Assembly: GCF_016234775.1 (NCBI RefSeq)
Contig: NZ_JACRAH010000024.1
Coordinates: 1-42,329, forward strand
Source: Aquabacterium sp.
GTDB lineage: Bacteria > Pseudomonadota > Gammaproteobacteria > Burkholderiales > Burkholderiaceae_C
Length of the DNA stretch: 42,329 nucleotides
Reading direction: 5' to 3'
How positions within the stretch are numbered: position 1 is the stretch's first letter; each line of letters opens with the position of its first letter. The notes below the pieces were generated by a model, which was given only the letters and a program-made list of their open reading frames with translations, had not been told where the DNA came from and did no database searches. The translations under genes and the position numbers were made by a program. Below are positions 37,279-42,329 of this stretch, in pieces.

Positions 37279-40200
37279 ATGAACGACCAACAACCTGCTC
37301 GCCGGTTCCATGTAATCCGGCTGACCACGCTTGCCTTCATGCTCCAGCAATTGTGGATGCCAGCCCATGCCGTACCGGACCAGTCACCATTGGTGAATCG
37401 TCCAGAAGGCAAGCCCTTGCCCAACCTGATGCTGACGTTTGACGAATCGGGATCGATGACTCAGCACTACCTGCCAGAAGGCACTTTCAAGGTCGGTAAA
37501 CACTCCCTGAGTTTCGGCATTCAAGGCCCAAGATACCTGTTCGCTCATCCACTTGAAACGAAAAAGAATCGCTTCACGGGTGGAGGCCAGAACTGGACGG
37601 ACAGCATTTTCATGACGTCCGTCCCACTTGATTCCCAAAACCAACTGATTGTCGGAAAAGACGAACGGGATCTGGTTCTTCAGTACCAATCCAGGTCCCC
37701 CCAAGTCAACCAGATCTATTACAACCCAGCCATCAAGTACAAGCCCTGGACAGGCATTACCAAAGATGGGCTCATCAAGCCCTTCTACAACGCAGACCCA
37801 AAAAATGCCCACCTGGACCCACTGGCCTATGACCCAGAGGTTTACGACTCGAACTTCAAACAGCTTGATGCCAACTCCACGAAGTATCCCGCAGGCTGGG
37901 TCGACACCACGTCGGCCGTAGACTTAACCAAGGAACTGTCGAATCCAGACGGCACATCAGGCTTTACTGCCAAGTGGCATTCAGTCGTCAATCGAGACAG
38001 AGCTGGCGACCCCAAAGTAGTCAACAGACCCTACTCGCCGGCCTTGGTCTATCTTTTGACGCCAGGCTTGAATCCTGGCGAAACCGGAAGCTACACCTAC
38101 TTCAACTTGAATGCTGACGCGTCGAAAGTGAAGTATCCAGATGCTTACCCTGACCGAACCGATTGCGACGTTGACACGACAACGCGCACCACGGCTTGCG
38201 ACAAGTCCACAGAACTTCAAAACTACGCCAACTGGTTCGTGTTCTACCGTTCACGCCTGTTCATCGCACAGGGCGCCCTTCCTGACGCACTGCTGCCCCT
38301 GGGCAATCAGTTCCGTATGGGCTGGGGTGGCTTGCACCCAGGTGTCAAGAGAGATGCCACGGGCCTCCCAAGCGATTTCTACGACCCCAAGGGCACGAAC
38401 CCCGTCGATGGCGTTGCATCGTCCACCGTTCACCGAGGTGTGCGAGAGTGGACGACCGAGCAAAAGTACGATCTGACCAAATGGATTCGGGTACTCAAGA
38501 CATACGGGGGCACACCCACACGTCAGGCCACCTTGTCCGTCAAGAACTACTTCACGCGCACGGACAACCTTAGCCCCTGGAGTTCTGACATGGTCAATGG
38601 CAGCGCATTGAACGCCCATCTGCGCTGCCGCCGCGCCTACAACGTGGTACTGACCGACGGCTATTACAACGACCCCGTTCCAACCAGCATTGCGATCACA
38701 GCCAACGTGGACGGTAATGGCTCAATCGACATTGACGGACTAACCTACCCGTTCAAAGACGAGTCCACCAACACTTTGGCGGACTACGCCATGGACGCCT
38801 GGCTAACCGACCTTCAGGGAGACAAAGCCAAGCCCGGCCCCGACAATGTCAAAGCCATCACGGTGACGCCTCAAGGCACGACGGATGACGACAAACTGCT
38901 GGCTCAGATCAAGAGCGACCCAGCCACCTATCGACACCTCACGCAGTTCTACATGGGGTTCGGCCTCACAGGCTCACTGCTGACCAACGATGTTTTGAAC
39001 AACTCGGTCGATTACAACAATGCATTACTGCGTCTGGCCAAGTGCGGCCAAACCGGTGGCGAGTGCTGGAAAACCTTCGATCCAGATAAGCCCTCAACTA
39101 CGGCGGACATCATCGATGACATCTGGCACGCTGCGCTGAACTCACGGGGTCAGTTCTTCAACATTGGCAGCCCCAAGAGTGTGAAGGAGTCGATCGATGC
39201 AATCGTGAACCGCAGCAGCTCCGACTCGTTCAAAGAAGGGGGACTGGCCACCGCATCCACATCCTTGATTGCAGGCAACATCAAGTTCGTTCCCGAATAC
39301 ACGCCTTATACCTGGACCGGCACAATCAAGGCTTACGCGCTGAACGAATTTGGCAAAGTGACATCGCAACTTTGGAACGCGGAAAACATGGATGGCACCC
39401 CGACCATGCCGCAGCCAGCCAATCGCAACATTTATGTAGGGAGAACAAACGGTGCTGTCGCCATCAATGACAGCGCGCTTGGAAAAGACATGATCGCGTT
39501 CCTGAGGGGGGAAAAAGGTAGTGGAGACCTTCGCCAACGCGACATCAAACACCTGCTGCCCGACTTCATCAACTCAACACCTCTGTTCGTTCAAAGCGGG
39601 AGCAATCTGGGCGTTACCGACCCGTCCTACACCACATTCCGAACCAGCAAGGCTGCCCGCACCAGTGGACTGCTGTTCGTAGGCGGTAATGGCGGCATGG
39701 TGCACGCGTTCAATACAGCCACCGGTCAAGAAGTATTTGCCTACATCCCAATTGATGCGCAAACCAAGCTCGACAAGATCTCAAGCCTGGACTATGGATA
39801 CCCCAACAACTACCACGAGTACGTGGTCGATGGCCAGCTCACGGAGTCTGACGTCCATGTAGGCACGCAATGGCAAAACATCGTTGTGGGCACCATGGGC
39901 GCGGGAGGCAAGTCCATCTTCGCCTTCCAGCTGGATACGGTAGACCCAACAAGCAGCCTCAATGCCACGACCGTCAAATGGGATGTGACCTCGCCTGCAG
40001 TAGGCTACATCACATCCACACCGCAAATTGGTCAACTGCCCAACGGCACCTCGCGCATCTTTGTGGGCAATGGCGTTGACAGCACCCAAGGCATCCCTTC
40101 ACTGCTCTCGATTGACCCAGCGGACGGCAGCATCACTGTCATCAATTTGCCGACGCCAACAAATGCTATTCCACCGACAGGCACTGCGCACGGACTTGGA

Positions 40201-41178
40201 GGCGTCACCCTGGTAAAGGACAACAAGACTGGCTACGTCACCACCATTTACGCAGGCGATACGCTCGGCAGAATATGGCGATTTGATGTGGATGCCAATG
40301 GGACGGTTTCCATCGGGTACGACAGCACCCCCCTGTTTACGGCAACCGACAAGGATGAAGCAGGCACCGAACAACCCGTCCTGGCTGCCCCCCTGGTCTA
40401 CGCGCATCCACTTGGTGGGCAGGTGGTCGTCTTCAACACGGGCAAACTGTTGTACGACGCAGATAACCTCAGCCCACAAAGGCAAGCAGCCTACGGCGTC
40501 TGGGACAAGATCTCGACAACAAAGTCCACTGCATCGGAGATTCCACCCGCCATCACTCGAGCCAATCTGCTGCACCAAAGCATCAGCAGCCGTGAGGTGA
40601 TCACGCAGTCCTCTGGCAACACAGCCACGTTCTTCGATCTGACCAGCGCCGACATGTCATGGACGGGCGAGTCGGCGAAACTTGGTTGGGTGCTCGATCT
40701 CGCCGTACCAGAATCTTCTGGTGTCGCGCTCCCCAAGGCTATTTATGACCCGCAGCGATTCAGCTCTGCCGTTCTGATCAGCGCCGTTGCACCTGGCAGC
40801 ACAGAAGAATCCTGCACAGCGGCAGGCGCAAAGGGTTATGGCTTCTTGATTGACGCCATCACAGGCAAACAATCCAAGGTTGCCATTCTGGACACCAATG
40901 GCGACGGACTGGTCACAGGCGCTGACGCGGCCTACAGTGGCTTTACCTACGGCGGGGGATCACAACGGATTCTGACCAAGGACGACACTGGCGGAGGCGG
41001 TGGCGGTGGAGGCCCCCCACAGCCCCCTTGTGGCAGCACCCCTCCAGAAGTGGTTGGCAGCATTCAGAACGCTGGAGGCGATCTCAGCATCAAGGCACCA
41101 GGCACGGGCTCAAACTGCTCCACCTACAAAGTCAAAGACCGCATCTGGCGTCAACTCCTCAACCCACCGCATCCATGA
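37279..41178 (+). CDS. pilY1: Type IV pilus tip adhesin PilY1
   Basis: PilY1 caps the pilus tip and acts in adhesion, twitching and surface sensing. The product has 1299 residues, slightly longer than Pseudomonas PilY1. It has an N-terminal signal (cleavage near MPAHA). A von Willebrand A-like start carries the MIDAS-type motif Asp55-x-Ser57-x-Ser59 (FDESGSM). A long variable middle is followed by the C-terminal beta-propeller, with GLLFVGGNGGMVHAFNTATG. A calcium loop, DTNGDGLVTGAD, starts at Asp1205. A run of eight glycines then a proline-rich stretch precedes the final 60 residues. The ATG at 37279 follows GAGAGAGAAG. The codon use is less GC-biased than in housekeeping genes nearby. Confidence 0.92.
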   Translation: MNDQQPARRFHVIRLTTLAFMLQQLWMPAHAVPDQSPLVNRPEGKPLPNLMLTFDESGSMTQHYLPEGTFKVGKHSLSFGIQGPRYLFAHPLETKKNRFTGGGQNWTDSIFMTSVPLDSQNQLIVGKDERDLVLQYQSRSPQVNQIYYNPAIKYKPWTGITKDGLIKPFYNADPKNAHLDPLAYDPEVYDSNFKQLDANSTKYPAGWVDTTSAVDLTKELSNPDGTSGFTAKWHSVVNRDRAGDPKVVNRPYSPALVYLLTPGLNPGETGSYTYFNLNADASKVKYPDAYPDRTDCDVDTTTRTTACDKSTELQNYANWFVFYRSRLFIAQGALPDALLPLGNQFRMGWGGLHPGVKRDATGLPSDFYDPKGTNPVDGVASSTVHRGVREWTTEQKYDLTKWIRVLKTYGGTPTRQATLSVKNYFTRTDNLSPWSSDMVNGSALNAHLRCRRAYNVVLTDGYYNDPVPTSIAITANVDGNGSIDIDGLTYPFKDESTNTLADYAMDAWLTDLQGDKAKPGPDNVKAITVTPQGTTDDDKLLAQIKSDPATYRHLTQFYMGFGLTGSLLTNDVLNNSVDYNNALLRLAKCGQTGGECWKTFDPDKPSTTADIIDDIWHAALNSRGQFFNIGSPKSVKESIDAIVNRSSSDSFKEGGLATASTSLIAGNIKFVPEYTPYTWTGTIKAYALNEFGKVTSQLWNAENMDGTPTMPQPANRNIYVGRTNGAVAINDSALGKDMIAFLRGEKGSGDLRQRDIKHLLPDFINSTPLFVQSGSNLGVTDPSYTTFRTSKAARTSGLLFVGGNGGMVHAFNTATGQEVFAYIPIDAQTKLDKISSLDYGYPNNYHEYVVDGQLTESDVHVGTQWQNIVVGTMGAGGKSIFAFQLDTVDPTSSLNATTVKWDVTSPAVGYITSTPQIGQLPNGTSRIFVGNGVDSTQGIPSLLSIDPADGSITVINLPTPTNAIPPTGTAHGLGGVTLVKDNKTGYVTTIYAGDTLGRIWRFDVDANGTVSIGYDSTPLFTATDKDEAGTEQPVLAAPLVYAHPLGGQVVVFNTGKLLYDADNLSPQRQAAYGVWDKISTTKSTASEIPPAITRANLLHQSISSREVITQSSGNTATFFDLTSADMSWTGESAKLGWVLDLAVPESSGVALPKAIYDPQRFSSAVLISAVAPGSTEESCTAAGAKGYGFLIDAITGKQSKVAILDTNGDGLVTGADAAYSGFTYGGGSQRILTKDDTGGGGGGGGPPQPPCGSTPPEVVGSIQNAGGDLSIKAPGTGSNCSTYKVKDRIWRQLLNPPHP

Positions 41179-41247
41179 TGAACAACGGGGCACTCTGCCC
41201 CGCTTGTTTCACCCCCACCGATACTTCCAAGAGTTGAACAGCTAGTT

Positions 41248-41712
41248 ATGTCATCCACACGCTCAATCCACACATCACGTGGTTTCACCTTGATCGAAGT
41301 GATGGTGGTGGTTGCCATCATCGGGATCCTGGCGTCCATCGCCTACCCTTCGTACACCGAATACGTGCGGCGTGGGCAGCGCGCCAAGGCGCAAACAGCC
41401 CTGATGGAAGCAGCGCAATACATGCAGCGCTACTATGCTGCGAACAATTCCTACAAGACACCGCTGGCAGGAAGCGATCTGACCGCCGCCAATGTCGCCT
41501 CAGCTTTGAGCAACAGCAACGACCTAGCCTACGATCTCAGCTTTGACACCAACAGCCCGACGGCGACCTCCTACAAGCTCCTCATGACGCCAAAGAGCAG
41601 CGGCACGATGAACGGAGACAGATGTGGCGCGTTCGGCATTGATCAAACCGGTTTGAAAAGCGTCACACCGCCATCAGGCAAATCGACCACCGTGGCCGAA
41701 TGCTGGAAATAA
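41248..41712 (+). CDS. pilE: Type IV pilus minor pilin PilE
   Basis: The 154-residue prepilin has the classical site [20 protein letters not shown] and continues [23 protein letters not shown], typical of the PilE/PilA type. Two cysteines near the C-terminus (DRCGAFG and AECWK) can form the D-region disulphide. As the last gene of fimT-pilVWXY1-pilE it is a minor pilin of the priming complex; the major pilin is expected elsewhere. A strong terminator follows. Confidence 0.88.
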   Translation: MSSTRSIHTSRGFTLIEVMVVVAIIGILASIAYPSYTEYVRRGQRAKAQTALMEAAQYMQRYYAANNSYKTPLAGSDLTAANVASALSNSNDLAYDLSFDTNSPTATSYKLLMTPKSSGTMNGDRCGAFGIDQTGLKSVTPPSGKSTTVAECWK

Positions 41713-41741
41713 CCTTTTCAGCTTCTTCGCAACTCAAAACC

Positions 41742-41777
41742 AAAAGGCCCTCTGGAACATTCAAGAGGGCCTTTTTT
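41742..41777. terminator. Bidirectional terminator between pilE and nrdR
   Basis: GGCCCTCT (41746-41753) pairs with AGAGGGCC (41764-41771). Four A residues stand on the left and six T residues on the right, so it can end both the pilus operon and the convergent nrdR gene. The last T is part of the nrdR stop codon. Confidence 0.88.
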
Positions 41778-42256
41778 CATTCGTCGGATCCCGCCTTCGC
41801 CCCCCGCTTGTTCCCCGTCTCCTTGATCGCCGCGACGAACTCGCTCACGTCATCAAAGCTGCGGTAAACAGAGGCAAAACGCACATAGGCCACCTTGTCG
41901 AGCTTGCGCAACTCGCGCATCACCCATTCGCCCAATTGTGTGGAGACCACTTCCTTCTCACCACACTGGCGCAGCTTGGCCTCGATGGCCTCCAGCGCGC
42001 TGTCCAGCGCCTCGGCGCTCACGGGCCGCTTGCGCAAGGCAATCATCATCGAGCCCTTGAGCTTGGCCCGGTCGTAGTCGGTACGCCGCCCGTCGCGCTT
42101 GACGATCGCCGGCAGTTCGATTTCGGCGCGCTCATACGTGGTGAAACGCTTGTCGCAGCCATTGCACTTGCGACGACGGCGGGTCGAATCCCCTTCGTCA
42201 GAATCCCGTGTCTCGACGACTTGTGTGTCGTGATGACCGCAAAAAGGGCAACGCAT
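41777..42256 (-). CDS. nrdR: Transcriptional repressor NrdR
   Basis: NrdR is a nucleotide-sensing repressor of ribonucleotide reductase genes. The 159-residue protein has an N-terminal zinc ribbon (MRCPFCG and CNGCDKRF) and an ATP-cone domain (about 50-140, with [19 protein letters not shown] and [13 protein letters not shown]). The ATG at 42256 is chosen because homologues start MRCPFC; a TTG 21 bases earlier is not conserved. The C-terminal tail [15 protein letters not shown] is charged and variable. A minus-strand terminator just upstream separates it from the next gene outside the window. Confidence 0.96.
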   Translation of the reverse strand: MRCPFCGHHDTQVVETRDSDEGDSTRRRRKCNGCDKRFTTYERAEIELPAIVKRDGRRTDYDRAKLKGSMMIALRKRPVSAEALDSALEAIEAKLRQCGEKEVVSTQLGEWVMRELRKLDKVAYVRFASVYRSFDDVSEFVAAIKETGNKRGAKAGSDE

Positions 42257-42284
42257 CGTGTCTTCAACTCCCTGCAAAGAACGA

Positions 42285-42325
42285 AGTAAAAAACCCGGCT
42301 TCGGACCTTGATCCTAGCCGGGTTT
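42285..42325 (-). terminator. Terminator of the gene upstream of nrdR (outside the window)
   Basis: GCCGGGTTT (42317-42325) and AAACCCGGC (42291-42299) form a 9-bp stem. On the minus strand the second arm runs into TTTTTTAC. It would end a minus-strand gene beyond the right edge, and nrdR must then use a promoter in or after this hairpin. Confidence 0.7.
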
Positions 42326-42329
42326 GTCA

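Overview
The window is chromosomal DNA of a motile betaproteobacterium, most likely of the order Burkholderiales (Comamonadaceae or the Rubrivivax/Leptothrix/Aquabacterium group). This rests on high GC, gene orders typical of the group (xseB-ispA-dxs, flhDC-motAB-cheYZ, argH next to algZ/algR, ribD-ribBA-ribH-nusB), a PEP-CTERM protein, and family content. The genus cannot be fixed by eye. No rRNA, tRNA, prophage or CRISPR array was seen.

Layout. 1-3342: 5' part of gltB (minus), running off the left edge. 3483-4237: a compact REP-associated tyrosine transposase (RAYT) gene between 11-bp inverted repeats. 4543-8113: a lipid desaturation locus with a flavin/ferredoxin reductase and two tandem fatty-acid desaturases, with a strong terminator between the desaturases. 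8114-8986: a non-coding tract with two inverted copies of a 207-227 bp element whose ends are complementary. 8987-13175: flhD, flhC, motA, motB, cheY, cheZ. 13198-15131: AlgR-type regulator and AlgZ-type kinase (minus), divergent from argH. 16700-21052: GtrA-like protein, bacteriohemerythrin, then xseB-ispA-dxs (minus). 21228-24658: a PEP-CTERM protein, a Rieske oxygenase with a structured leader, and an EamA transporter. 24668-27109: a glycosyltransferase with an AT-rich upstream gap, then a ZIP metal transporter. 27189-28751: ppx. 28788-34314 (minus): ribD-ribBA-ribH-nusB followed by a Ser/Thr kinase and a lipoprotein. 34486-41712: a minor-pilin operon, fimT-pilV-pilW-pilX-pilY1-pilE. 41777-42256: nrdR (minus).

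How the genes fit together. Two surface-motility systems are represented: the flagellar master regulator, motor and chemotaxis output, and the priming complex and adhesin of type IV pili. AlgZ/AlgR controls the equivalent fimU-pilVWXY1Y2E operon in Pseudomonas aeruginosa, and argH is its neighbour there too. Candidate AlgR sites lie before fimT, so a regulatory link between two distant parts of this window is plausible but unproven. The riboflavin cluster has a RibBA whose cyclohydrolase II half lacks the zinc cysteines, and it lacks riboflavin synthase, so both functions must be encoded elsewhere.

The least explained signals are the inverted element pair at 8201-8702 and the rod-like leader RNA candidate at 22287-22393. 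Both show pairing that coding sequence does not explain.
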